From NCBI GenBank assembly GCA_023379055.1, contig JAMCSX010000025.1:1-33167 (forward strand): DNA of 33,167 nucleotides, in the 5' to 3' direction. This stretch comes from Candidatus Martarchaeota archaeon (GTDB lineage Archaea; Micrarchaeota; Micrarchaeia; Micrarchaeales; CABMGC01). A program made the translations under genes and the position numbers. Below are positions 6,726-14,276 of this stretch, piece by piece; position 1 is the stretch's first letter, and each line of letters opens with the position of its first letter. The notes beneath the pieces are model-generated. The model worked only from the letters and a program-made list of their open reading frames with translations, did not search any database and had not been told where the DNA came from.

Positions 6726-8294
6726 TCAGCCATACATCTTTGCTATGCTCCTATAATATTTCTTCCACACGAACGTGTTTATCAGGATAATCATTACTAC
6801 AAGGTTTAAAAGTGCCACAGCCATCAGGACCAATCCGCCGCTAGATATTGCAGTATCCAGCAGCCTGCCAATGCCTATGCCTACAGAGCTTATCACCTGT
6901 GATCCTGACACCCCTGTTGTTGTGAAGTATTCCGCGACTATGCTCGCGTTCCACTCCGCAGCTATTCCAGTTATTGCCCCAGTTATGAGCCCCGGAAGTA
7001 TTGCCTTAAGGTATATGTTCTTCCAGGCATTTGATCCCTTCACACCGAATATCTTCTTGACCTCAAACATGTTTTCAGGGAGCGTGCGCGTGCTTGCCAT
7101 AATCCCGAATATCACATACCATATCCCGCTAAGGAAGAATATCACGAATGCAACATACTCGCCGCCATGCGTGCTCCCATGTACAAAGGTTTCTGCAATA
7201 AGCGGAAGAAGTATGGTTGCAGGGATCGAGGCAAGCACCTGAAACAGAAGTATGTAGCTTGAGGTCTTCTTGGTCATGAATATAAGATATATGCCTACAG
7301 GAACTGCAACTGCAAGTATGACAATAAATGCGATCCATATACGCGCAAAGGACGCCGCAAGCGCAGGTATTACCTCCAATTCGTAACCCAGCAGTATCCT
7401 GTTGGATGCTATCACGTATATTATTGCGGCGGCCATGAGCACTGCCATAATCCTGTAATACGATGACATATCCTTTGTATTTTTGTGTATTGCAGGTTTC
7501 CTCGCTGTTCCCTTACCAGAGCGCGTTACGGCAAATCCTGCCGAATCAAACACCTCTCTATTTCTTGGTATGGCGTGGCCTATCCAGTCAAGCACTCTCT
7601 TCTCGTAACGCGGCAGGACCGCAGATGCATCTGCAGACTGCCCGCGCATGTATCTTGTAGAATATTTTTCGAGGGGCCTGAAGAACAGGAACCTGGTTGC
7701 AACTACAAACGCTACAAACACTCCTATTGCCATTATATACGACGTGCCGGCAAGCGAAGGAAGCACGCTCCCTATTCCGTATGTCACATGGTAGTTTACA
7801 TTGCCAGTAGAGAATATCTCGCTGGTCACTAGGTAAAACAGGCCTATGGCCCATGACAGTATTGACTGCTGCACTATTCTCGGCATGCTTGCTGGCACAT
7901 ATATCCTCCTCAGCCTGCTCCAGAAATCGAAGTGATACATGTCTGCAAGCTCTATGAATTCCTTAGGCATGGTCTTCACCGACTCATACACGCCGAAGAT
8001 TATGTTCCACAGCATGCTGGTTACTATAAGAAATATCACTGCCGCGTTTATTCCTATGTATCCAGGAAGCAGGAACACGAACACGAATATCGCAAATGGA
8101 AAGAATGCAAGTATCGGGATGGTCTGGAGCACGTCCACAACCGGCAGGATTATCCTCTCAGCGCGCGCATTTGTAGCAGCATATATGCCCACGAATATGC
8201 TTATGAATACAGATATGAAGAGCGCAGCAAACATCCTGATCCATGATGCCGATGTATCCACTACCAGCATAAGCAGGAGCGACAGGAAATCCAT
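6726..8294 (-). CDS. ABC transporter permease with two fused membrane domains (duplicated anion-transport type permease)
   Basis: The ORF track begins at 8483, but the region beyond 8361 overlaps the divergent 8361 gene. The ATG at 8294 has a TATA-like box about 29 bp upstream, so I take that start (522 residues). The protein contains two copies of a binding-protein-dependent permease domain joined by a hydrophilic linker of about 90 residues. Each copy has an EAA-type coupling loop: ESVKTMPKEFIELADMYHF in the first and ASTRTLPENMFEVKKIFGV in the second. This matches the duplicated permease component of anion-type ABC systems. One polypeptide can therefore supply both transmembrane halves. 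No solute-binding protein gene is visible in the window. Confidence 0.85.
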   Translation of the reverse strand: MDFLSLLLMLVVDTSASWIRMFAALFISVFISIFVGIYAATNARAERIILPVVDVLQTIPILAFFPFAIFVFVFLLPGYIGINAAVIFLIVTSMLWNIIFGVYESVKTMPKEFIELADMYHFDFWSRLRRIYVPASMPRIVQQSILSWAIGLFYLVTSEIFSTGNVNYHVTYGIGSVLPSLAGTSYIMAIGVFVAFVVATRFLFFRPLEKYSTRYMRGQSADASAVLPRYEKRVLDWIGHAIPRNREVFDSAGFAVTRSGKGTARKPAIHKNTKDMSSYYRIMAVLMAAAIIYVIASNRILLGYELEVIPALAASFARIWIAFIVILAVAVPVGIYLIFMTKKTSSYILLFQVLASIPATILLPLIAETFVHGSTHGGEYVAFVIFFLSGIWYVIFGIMASTRTLPENMFEVKKIFGVKGSNAWKNIYLKAILPGLITGAITGIAAEWNASIVAEYFTTTGVSGSQVISSVGIGIGRLLDTAISSGGLVLMAVALLNLVVMIILINTFVWKKYYRSIAKMYG

Positions 8295-8316
8295 ACCTGT
8301 TAATCCCGACAGGATG

Positions 8317-8324
8317 AATATAAG
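8317..8324. promoter_or_regulatory. TATA-like element between divergent genes, possibly shared
   Basis: The 66-bp gap between the permease start (8294, minus) and the V4R gene start (8361, plus) holds one clear AT box, AATATAAG. Read on the minus strand as CTTATATT it is about 29 bp before the permease ATG (leaderless). Read on the plus strand it is about 40 bp before the ATG at 8361, leaving a short leader with GGTGA at 8353-8357. A second AT-rich block at about 8336 could serve the plus strand instead. Confidence 0.4.
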
Positions 8325-8360
8325 TCTTTCCGTGGAAAATATTGTGGTAACTGGTGAATC

Positions 8361-9374
8361 ATGCAAAGAAAAACAAAGAAAATCGATAATAGGACAGCTG
8401 CAAAACGCGGGCCAGTAACGTCGAAGAAAGTTCGTGCTTCTCACAAGAAAACGCGCGCAACAAAGCCAAAAGTTGCCGTGCACATCAATGCACCTGACAT
8501 CGAAGACTTTCTAATCGGCATGGCCATGGAGCACGGCACCAATCAGGGCAATGGCGCAGACGTGGAAAACCTTCTGTACAGCGTGACTGGAGGCATGTCG
8601 GATCTTGGTTACCGATTTGGGTTTTCGATAGGAAAGGCGATCGCCCTAAAGTCAGAAGGTAAAAAATCCTTCGACGAGCTGTTTGGTATTATTGGACTCG
8701 GTGACTCACTATACCACCCGTTCAGGGATAAGGTGATAATAACATCAAGGCCGTCTATCCTCCCTGTATTTCAGCTGAAAAGGAACATTCACATATACGA
8801 GGCAGGGATAATATCAGGTTCCCTGTCTCAGAAGGCAAACATAGTTGTCAATACAATAGAGAAACAGTGTATATACAACGGATCCGAATCCTGCCAATTT
8901 GTTTCGAAGCCAATGTCTGGCAGGCAGCAGCCTGCCTGGATAGGGGTTGATGCGGCAGCAGATGCGATAGCGCACGCAATAGCCTTCAGGCATTTCTCAA
9001 GGCATGACGGCGAGTACATGCGCGCACTTGCATACCTTCCTCTTATCGAAGGCAATATGGGCAAGCATGTGTTAAAGATAATGATAATGTCAGGGAAAAA
9101 ACTTGGGGGCATGTCCGGATATCAGGACACTGCCCGTATAGTATCCTCTATAGCTAACTATTTCGGAGCTGCTGACCATCATGTTGAAAAAAGCGGCAGG
9201 AAAACGCTTATAAGATTGCAATACGAGAGCTATAACTCTATGCAGGGCTTTATCTCGCTTGGTGCCGCACTAATGACGGGCTTTTTGGAGTCGATAGGCA
9301 TGTCCGCAAGTGTAAGCTTCATAACGAACAGGGATAAAAGCTATACTACCATAATAGAGGCAAGGAGAGCGTAA
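8361..9374 (+). CDS. V4R-like (predicted small-hydrophobic-molecule binding) domain protein upstream of secY
   Basis: 337 residues, ATG preceded by GGTGA. The first 40 residues are very basic and probably disordered. Around residues 140-180 is a block typical of the V4R/heme-NO-binding-like fold: HIYEAGIISGSLS, then an NIVVNTIEKQC strand, then NGSESCQFV. In V4R proteins this pattern of glycine, glutamate and two cysteines contributes to a ligand or metal site. The second half (190-337) has alternating helices and a closing strand pair and may be a further divergent domain. There is no membrane segment. The TAA stop is directly followed by the secY ATG, so the two are almost certainly co-transcribed and translationally coupled. 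The function is not known. Confidence 0.65.
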   Translation: MQRKTKKIDNRTAAKRGPVTSKKVRASHKKTRATKPKVAVHINAPDIEDFLIGMAMEHGTNQGNGADVENLLYSVTGGMSDLGYRFGFSIGKAIALKSEGKKSFDELFGIIGLGDSLYHPFRDKVIITSRPSILPVFQLKRNIHIYEAGIISGSLSQKANIVVNTIEKQCIYNGSESCQFVSKPMSGRQQPAWIGVDAAADAIAHAIAFRHFSRHDGEYMRALAYLPLIEGNMGKHVLKIMIMSGKKLGGMSGYQDTARIVSSIANYFGAADHHVEKSGRKTLIRLQYESYNSMQGFISLGAALMTGFLESIGMSASVSFITNRDKSYTTIIEARRA

Positions 9375-10835
9375 ATGGGAATCCTAGATATCATCACGCG
9401 GGCAATACCCCATATAAAAAAGCCGGAGAAGCCGCTTACATTCAGGGACAAGCTCAAGTGGACCGCAATAATAATGACAGTGTACTTTATAATGTTCAGT
9501 ACTCCTGCATACGGGGTAAACCTGTCCACACTGAATGAGCCAGTGCTTCAGCTTATCAACATAATATTCGCCGCAAGGACAGGAACCCTGATAACTGTGG
9601 GAATAGGGCCCATAGTGCTCTCAAGCATAGTGCTTCAACTTATACAGGGCACTGGACTGATAAATCTTGACCTTTCAGATCCAGAGCAGAAAGGAAAGTT
9701 TCAGTCAATACAGAAGCTTTCGGCGATTGTAATAGCCCTTGCAGAGTCGGTAATATTCACAACTACGGGATATGTGCCTCTTGCAAGCCCCAGCTACTTT
9801 GGAATAGTAGTATTCCAGCTTGCAATAAGCGCAATAATAGTCATATACCTTGACGAGATGATGGTCAAGTACGGCCTTACTTCCGGAATAAACCTGTTCA
9901 TAGCTGGGGGCGTCGCATATTCCGTAATAGCCGGAACCGTGAGCATACTGATACCTGACGCAATGGGCGCAATCGCCGCAGGAGGTGCATCTGCATTGCC
10001 CAACGCTATTCTTGCATTCGGCCCACTTTTCTTTGCGATAATAGTGATGCTAATAAGCATATACGCGTACGACATAAAGGTTGAGATACCGCTTGCCTTC
10101 AGTCAGCTCAGAGGGGTTGGGGGAAGGCTGCCGATACCCTTCCTCTATGTCAGCGTGCTTCCGGTAATACTTGCAACGTCCCTTACAATATCAATGAGTG
10201 TCTGGTTCTCATTCCTTGCGCATGCTACCGGACCGCTTGCATCGCTGGCGCATTTCATAGCATACTACCAGGTGACCCCAACACCGACTGGCGGCACGTC
10301 AAGCAACCTTGTCGGAGGTGTACTGTACCTGATATCCCCGAATTTTCCCCTTCCATATTCATCCCCGTACGGAATAGGTGGATATCCCCAATACGTCTCT
10401 TTTCTGCTTACCAGCACCAGCTCATTATACCTTCCGTGGGGCGGAGTCCTATTTGTCCCAGAATGGATCCATATAATAACATATACTCTCATGCTGATAC
10501 TTCTCTGCATAATATTTGGGAAGTTCTGGGTCGAGATGACTGGGCAGAGTCCAAAGCACGTCGCGAACCAGCTCCAGGAAATAGGGTGGCAGGTTCCTGG
10601 ATTCAGGAGGGATCCAAGGATAACCGAGAATATATTGAACAAATACATCCCCTCAATAACCGTGCTGGGAAGCATATTCGTGGCACTTCTCGCTGCGCTT
10701 GCTACGCTTACCGGTGCAATAGGCTCGGGCATGGGAATACTGCTTACGGTTGGGATCATGTACATGCTCTACCAGCAGGTCGAGAGGGAGAACATGTTGG
10801 AGGGCATGCCAGGCCTTGATAGCTTCCTGTCATGA
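9375..10835 (+). CDS. secY: Preprotein translocase subunit SecY (Sec61 alpha)
   Basis: 486 residues with ten predicted membrane segments. It begins with an amphipathic helix and FRDKLKWT before TM1, and a plug-like region after TM1 (PAYGVN...). TM2 has the GIGPIVLSSIVLQLIQG sequence characteristic of archaeal SecY. Cytoplasmic loops contain KVEIPLAFSQLRGVGGRLPIPFLYVS and the C-terminal VEMTGQSPKHVANQL region, which contact the ribosome and SecE. It forms the protein-conducting channel with SecE and Sec-beta in the cytoplasmic membrane. In many archaea secY follows the ribosomal protein spc operon; here it is paired with a V4R-like gene, and no ribosomal protein or adenylate kinase gene is beside it. 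Confidence 0.97.
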   Translation: MGILDIITRAIPHIKKPEKPLTFRDKLKWTAIIMTVYFIMFSTPAYGVNLSTLNEPVLQLINIIFAARTGTLITVGIGPIVLSSIVLQLIQGTGLINLDLSDPEQKGKFQSIQKLSAIVIALAESVIFTTTGYVPLASPSYFGIVVFQLAISAIIVIYLDEMMVKYGLTSGINLFIAGGVAYSVIAGTVSILIPDAMGAIAAGGASALPNAILAFGPLFFAIIVMLISIYAYDIKVEIPLAFSQLRGVGGRLPIPFLYVSVLPVILATSLTISMSVWFSFLAHATGPLASLAHFIAYYQVTPTPTGGTSSNLVGGVLYLISPNFPLPYSSPYGIGGYPQYVSFLLTSTSSLYLPWGGVLFVPEWIHIITYTLMLILLCIIFGKFWVEMTGQSPKHVANQLQEIGWQVPGFRRDPRITENILNKYIPSITVLGSIFVALLAALATLTGAIGSGMGILLTVGIMYMLYQQVERENMLEGMPGLDSFLS

Positions 10836-10963
10836 TGTGGATGCAGGAACGGGTCCTACTGGCACATTCTTGCAGATGCCTTGTAAATCCATAGCGGGAA
10901 GCGTCCATCCTTCAGACGGGAGATGAAAGCGAATGCGGCAACAAAAGACATATAAGTTTTAAC
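10836..10963. other. Intergenic region with a possible decayed TnpB-element left end
   Basis: The gap between secY and the intact TnpB element holds no credible ORF. The stretch AGCGGGAAGCGTCCATCC followed by TTCAGACGGGAGATGAAAGCGAA at about 10890-10935 resembles, with many changes, the left-end pattern GAGCGGGAAATCCC...GGGATGAGAGCGAACCGCAG just downstream. It may be an older, degraded end of the same family, or the 3' end processing region of secY mRNA. Confidence 0.3.
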
Positions 10964-11047
10964 ACCGTGAGCGGGAAATCCCACACCCTCTTCAGAGGGT
11001 TCCCTTCAGGGGTGGGATGAGAGCGAACCGCAGAAAAGTGTATAAAG

Positions 11048-12289
11048 ATGGATAACGATATAAAGGTCATGGAACTGGCAAGAGCCTATAAATTCAGAAT
11101 CTATCCTGATGCCACAAGGCAGGCAGAGATAGACGAAAGGCTGATCCTTGCACAACAGTTCTACAACAAGATTCTTGAGAAGTCAGTTGCATCCTACCAG
11201 AACGGAAAGACAAAGGTCTCGATGGCTCAGTTCAACAGGTTTGTCAAGGAGATAATCCAAGAAGACAAGAAATACCTGAAATTGTATTCGCAGACAAGAT
11301 GCGAGATAGAATACAGGCTCCTAAAGGCATACCAAAAATTCTTCAGGAGAGTCATGGAAGGAAGCAAGAAGGCAGGATTTCCAAGATTCAGGTCAAGAGA
11401 CAGGTACAAGTCAATAACATACCCGCAGGACAACGGTTCTTTCTCAATAAGGAGGGATAGACTACGGGTATCAAGGATAGGCACAATGCGAATCGAACTT
11501 CACAGAAAGATAGAAGGCATAATAAAGACGCTTGCGATAAAGAGGGAAGGAGGAAATTATTATGCGGTCTTCACCACAATAAATGACATCAAAGTTCCAG
11601 AAGTGAAGGACACAAATCCCGTAGGGATAGATGTGGGACTGAACTCGTTCGTTGCAATGTCGGACGGGACAAAGATAGAGAAGCCGAAGTTCGTGAAGAA
11701 GTCCGAAAAACATATTGCAAGATGGCAAAGGATTGTCGCAAGGAGGAAGAAAGGCTCAAATAGGAGGGAAATGGAAAAAGAAATGCTGTCAAAGAAATGG
11801 GAACACACAACGAACCAGTCCGACGATTTTGCACATAAGCTATCGGGCAAACTGGTAAATTCAGGATACACCTCATTTGCTGTGGAAGACCTGCATATCC
11901 AAAACATGGTAAAAAACCATCGTCTTGCGCAATCAATCCATAACGCTTCATGGAACAGGTTCATAAACATGCTTTCGTACAAGGCTGAAAGTGCTGGTAT
12001 GAAGGTAATAAGGGTGGATGCAAGAAACACCTCGAAGACATGCAGCGACTGCGGCAACATTCGGGATGTGCTGCTGTCGGAAAGGACATACACCTGCAAC
12101 AGATGTGGTATGCAGTTGGACAGGGACATAAACGCATCAATAAACATACTCAAAAGAGCTACCCTCGGACAGAGGGGAAGTCACGCTCAGGGAGATATGG
12201 CCTCTGCGATTCAACAGGAATCGAAAAGCCGCATCGAAGAACTGAGAACCGATAAAACACATCCTTTGCGGGATGCAGTGATTGCATGA
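11048..12289 (+). CDS. tnpB: TnpB RNA-guided nuclease, apparently intact
   Basis: 413 residues with a full catalytic set: RuvC-I aspartate D195 in NPVGIDVGLNS, RuvC-II glutamate E280 in SFAVEDLHI, and RuvC-III aspartate D360 in QLDRDINASINIL. The zinc ribbon C332xxC335...C350xxC353 lies between RuvC-II and RuvC-III. The N-terminus has the helical RNA/DNA-binding region with YKFRIYP. The length is normal for the family, with no frameshift, so this is the master copy among those visible. Known TnpB proteins cut DNA beside a short target-adjacent motif that equals the sequence left of the element's left end; by that rule the motif here would be TTWAC-like. The copies at 332 (-) and 32845 (+) are near-identical over the parts seen. 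Confidence 0.95.
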   Translation: MDNDIKVMELARAYKFRIYPDATRQAEIDERLILAQQFYNKILEKSVASYQNGKTKVSMAQFNRFVKEIIQEDKKYLKLYSQTRCEIEYRLLKAYQKFFRRVMEGSKKAGFPRFRSRDRYKSITYPQDNGSFSIRRDRLRVSRIGTMRIELHRKIEGIIKTLAIKREGGNYYAVFTTINDIKVPEVKDTNPVGIDVGLNSFVAMSDGTKIEKPKFVKKSEKHIARWQRIVARRKKGSNRREMEKEMLSKKWEHTTNQSDDFAHKLSGKLVNSGYTSFAVEDLHIQNMVKNHRLAQSIHNASWNRFINMLSYKAESAGMKVIRVDARNTSKTCSDCGNIRDVLLSERTYTCNRCGMQLDRDINASINILKRATLGQRGSHAQGDMASAIQQESKSRIEELRTDKTHPLRDAVIA

Positions 12290-12335
12290 CGCGGAGGAAG
12301 CCCACGCCGTTTACGGGTGGGAGGATGTCATCCGT
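12290..12335 (+). ncRNA. Right end and probable 3' portion of the TnpB guide RNA
   Basis: The sequence after the stop contains the stem CCCAC...GTGGG around 12301-12320 and the small palindrome GGATGTCATCC. In related elements the omega RNA covers the last part of tnpB and the right end, with the guide lying just beyond the right boundary. The exact end is not determinable without another intact right end to compare. Confidence 0.35.
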
Positions 12336-12367
12336 TTGAATCTTGGTATATCTAAAAGTGATTGGGC

Positions 12368-13090
12368 ATGTATGCAGGCAAGTCAGAGGTTGTTGGCGGA
12401 TTAAGATCCTTGTTAAGGGACGCTTATAAATCAGGTACAAGCGTAAGAGTGGCAATAGACATAGACCATACGCTTGCAGTGATTGCACCCCTTATGCTTG
12501 CAGCTTTCAACAGAGATCACGGAACCAGCTTTACTGCTGACGATCATGCAGATTATGAATTCAGGAGCATAGGCTCTAATTACGAAGAGATGATGCCGTA
12601 CTACACGGAGGTATGGAAAAGTCAGTACAAGCAGATACCGTTCTCAGGCAATGTCGGTCAGATAAAGGAGCTTACCAAATACTACGAAGTCAACATTCTT
12701 ACGGCAAGAAGCCAGAACAATGAAGGTCCAACAGGAGGGACTGTAGACGCTATGCACGACTGGCTCAGAATCAATGGGCTTGGAGACATACACGTAGAGA
12801 TATGTGACCGTATGAAGAGCAAGGTAGCGGATTTTGACTATCATGTATACATAGACGACTCTCCTGTACTGGCAAAAGAGATAGAAAGCACCGAAGGCAG
12901 GTTCATGTTTCTGGTAAGTCACAGATACAATGAACATATAGCCAACGGTCCGAGGGTATTGCACGTTGCAAAATCTGAAGTCGCCACCAATGCACTTCTA
13001 GACATCGCCAGAAAGGAGATTGCAGCGGCCAGAAAATCAGATAATCTTGATAAGCTCCAACACGCCAGCAAACCCCTATCTTTGAGATAG
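12368..13090 (+). CDS. HAD-superfamily 5'-nucleotidase-like phosphatase
   Basis: About 240 residues. The ATG at 12368 is preferred over the TTG in the ORF track (12362) because a GTGAT ribosome-binding-like sequence precedes it. HAD motifs are in order: motif I AIDIDHTLAVI, motif II NILTARSQ, a lysine in KSKVADFD and motif IV YHVYIDDSPVLA. The insertion between motifs I and II (FNRDHGTSFTADDHADYEF...) resembles the cap of the 5'(3')-deoxyribonucleotidase (NT5C-like) group. It probably dephosphorylates nucleoside monophosphates or a related small substrate. Thymidine kinase lies about 0.4 kb downstream on the same strand, which fits a role in deoxynucleotide balance, although a decayed tnpB separates them. 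Confidence 0.75.
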   Translation: MYAGKSEVVGGLRSLLRDAYKSGTSVRVAIDIDHTLAVIAPLMLAAFNRDHGTSFTADDHADYEFRSIGSNYEEMMPYYTEVWKSQYKQIPFSGNVGQIKELTKYYEVNILTARSQNNEGPTGGTVDAMHDWLRINGLGDIHVEICDRMKSKVADFDYHVYIDDSPVLAKEIESTEGRFMFLVSHRYNEHIANGPRVLHVAKSEVATNALLDIARKEIAAARKSDNLDKLQHASKPLSLR

Positions 13091-13110
13091 GAGTAAAGGC
13101 ATGCAAGAAA

Positions 13111-13120
13111 GTATATAAAA
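13111..13120 (+). promoter_or_regulatory. TATA box in front of the tnpB remnant and tdk
   Basis: GTATATAAAA is centred about 26 bp before the ATG at 13141. Since tdk has only a 3-nt gap to the upstream ORF and no promoter-like sequence of its own, this box probably drives both. Confidence 0.45.
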
Positions 13121-13140
13121 ATGAAAAACAAAGGGGAAAC

Positions 13141-13482
13141 ATGGAAACTATGTGTTTCTATAAATTCAGGATATACCCTGCCAAGAAAAGTCAGATAACC
13201 ATAGACAATTCCATATCAATTTCTCAAAGACTCTACAACAAACTTCTCGAAAAAACGATAGAAGTGCACAAATCATGCCCTACCTCAAAAATATCCCAGA
13301 AAATCATTAACCAGGTGGAAAAGATAACCAGCAAAGATGTAAAAACCCTGTTCCCCGTTCACTATCCCACCAATAGCCATGTCTCAGAGTACGAAACAAA
13401 AGTAATCAGGGTTGCAGATGTAAATCACGCCACGGTCCCGCTTACCCATGCTGCAAAAACCAAGGGGATAAAAGGTGTATAA
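13141..13482 (+). pseudogene. Decayed TnpB: N-terminal region fused to a scrambled tail
   Basis: The 113-residue ORF begins YKFRIYPAKKSQ and continues with QRLYNKLLEKTIEVHKS, matching the TnpB N-terminal helices. It jumps after about 85 residues to KVIRVAD, which resembles the KVIRVDARNTSK segment just before the zinc ribbon, and then loses similarity. The RuvC residues and zinc ribbon are absent, so it cannot be a nuclease. It is clearly diverged from the 11048 family, so it is an older insertion. It still has a good promoter-like element, GTATATAAAA at 13111-13120 about 26 bp before the ATG, plus AAGGGG. Its stop is 3 nt before the thymidine kinase ATG, so it may still act as the leader ORF of tdk. 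Confidence 0.65.
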
Positions 13483-13485
13483 CAT

Positions 13486-14103
13486 ATGCCAAAAATCGGA
13501 AAGATCGTAGTTATAATCGGTCCCATGTTTGCTGGAAAGACGACACGGCTTCTGAAGGAGATACAGAAGGCGCGAAAGGGAAGTAGGAAGGCAGTGTTAT
13601 TCAAGTCTGGCATAGATAACAGGTACGGCGAGTCCGAGGTAGTGACACATGATGGTGCAAGGCTCCCAGCGATGGTACTTCCTGATGGCGAGCGGTGCAT
13701 ATCTGTGCTCAGGAAGGCTGCAAAAGAATACGACATAATAGGAATAGACGAAGGCCAGTTCTGGGACAATACTGACGGTCTTGTAGAAGAGCTAAATAGG
13801 CTTGCCTCAAACTCAAAGTCGATATATATATCCATGCTGAACTCAAAGGCGGTATATATACCCATGCTGAACAGGAAGCTCAAAGGCGAACTTTTTGATA
13901 TAGGGTATGAATTGCTAGCATGCGCCGACCATATATACACACTTCGGTCAAAGTGCTGGAAGTGCGGAAGGAAGGCATCATTCACACAGAGGATCACTCC
14001 GTGGCCAAAGAGCAATAACATGGCAGATTTTGTAGGCGGTGCAAAAGACTACCAGCCAATATGCAGTACATGCCTTTCAAAGATCGATAATCCAGGGCTC
14101 TGA
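13486..14103 (+). CDS. tdk: Thymidine kinase (type II, TK1-like)
   Basis: 205 residues. Walker A is GPMFAGKTT (residues 12-20), Walker B is DEGQFW (88-93, with the catalytic glutamate E89). The zinc-binding lid has C157xxC160 and C193xxC196, with ASFTQR following the first pair. It phosphorylates thymidine in the salvage pathway. A striking feature is a 10-residue in-frame tandem repeat, NSKSIYISML-NSKAVYIPML (109-128), where the family normally has one strand of the type VIVAGLD before the GELFD segment. The extra copy would lengthen or duplicate a core beta strand close to the active site. Whether the enzyme is still active cannot be told. The start ATG directly follows the tnpB remnant stop. 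Confidence 0.92.
   Translation: MPKIGKIVVIIGPMFAGKTTRLLKEIQKARKGSRKAVLFKSGIDNRYGESEVVTHDGARLPAMVLPDGERCISVLRKAAKEYDIIGIDEGQFWDNTDGLVEELNRLASNSKSIYISMLNSKAVYIPMLNRKLKGELFDIGYELLACADHIYTLRSKCWKCGRKASFTQRITPWPKSNNMADFVGGAKDYQPICSTCLSKIDNPGL
13811..13870 (+). repeat. 30-bp tandem duplication inside tdk
   Basis: Two head-to-tail 30-nt units, 13811-13840 and 13841-13870, differ at 3 positions and keep the reading frame. They encode NSKSIYISML and NSKAVYIPML. Confidence 0.95.
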
Positions 14104-14111
14104 TCAGATCC

Positions 14112-14276
14112 TTACTCTCGGCTTTTTTTTGTTCCAGAATGCATTGCTGTCGCCTTCAATGCATCATGAATAGACGTTTCCAAAATTCCAACCATTTTTG
14201 CAGCCTTGATCTCTGCAGGATTCAGCAGGTCTCCATTTCTCTCTGGATCAGAATCATGCCTTCTATGCCTTTTGTA
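14112..14276 (-). pseudogene. 3' remnant of an unidentified gene cut by the rearrangement breakpoint
   Basis: The minus-strand ORF 14112-14444 is real only up to 14276; beyond that it is antisense to the duplicated rdgB fragment. The remaining C-terminal 55 residues, with NPAEIKAAKMVGILETSIHDALKATA, look like ordinary protein with an amphipathic helix. They end in a basic tail, converging on tdk with an 8-bp gap. I do not recognise the family. The N-terminal part is not visible elsewhere in the window, so the gene was probably destroyed when the 254-bp repeat copy was joined at 14277. Confidence 0.45.

Larger units (their letters stand above)
10964..12335 (+). mobile_element. Complete TnpB-only (IS1341-like, IS200/IS605 group) element
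   Basis: The left end at about 10964 follows TTAAC and contains the imperfect hairpin AATCCCAC...GGGTGGGAT before the tnpB start. The right end, after the tnpB stop at 12289, holds CCCACGCC...GGGTGGG and a GGAT/ATCC pair. The right boundary (about 12335) is an estimate. There is no tnpA inside, so mobility would need a transposase supplied in trans. The 3' end of tnpB plus the right end is where such elements encode their guide (omega/reRNA); I infer one here but cannot map its ends. Confidence 0.75.

Noticed and set aside
8295-8483. N-terminal extension of the duplicated permease in the ORF track
   Set aside because: It overlaps the start of the divergent V4R gene, is cysteine-rich and unlike a permease, and the ATG at 8294 has a proper TATA-like element upstream.
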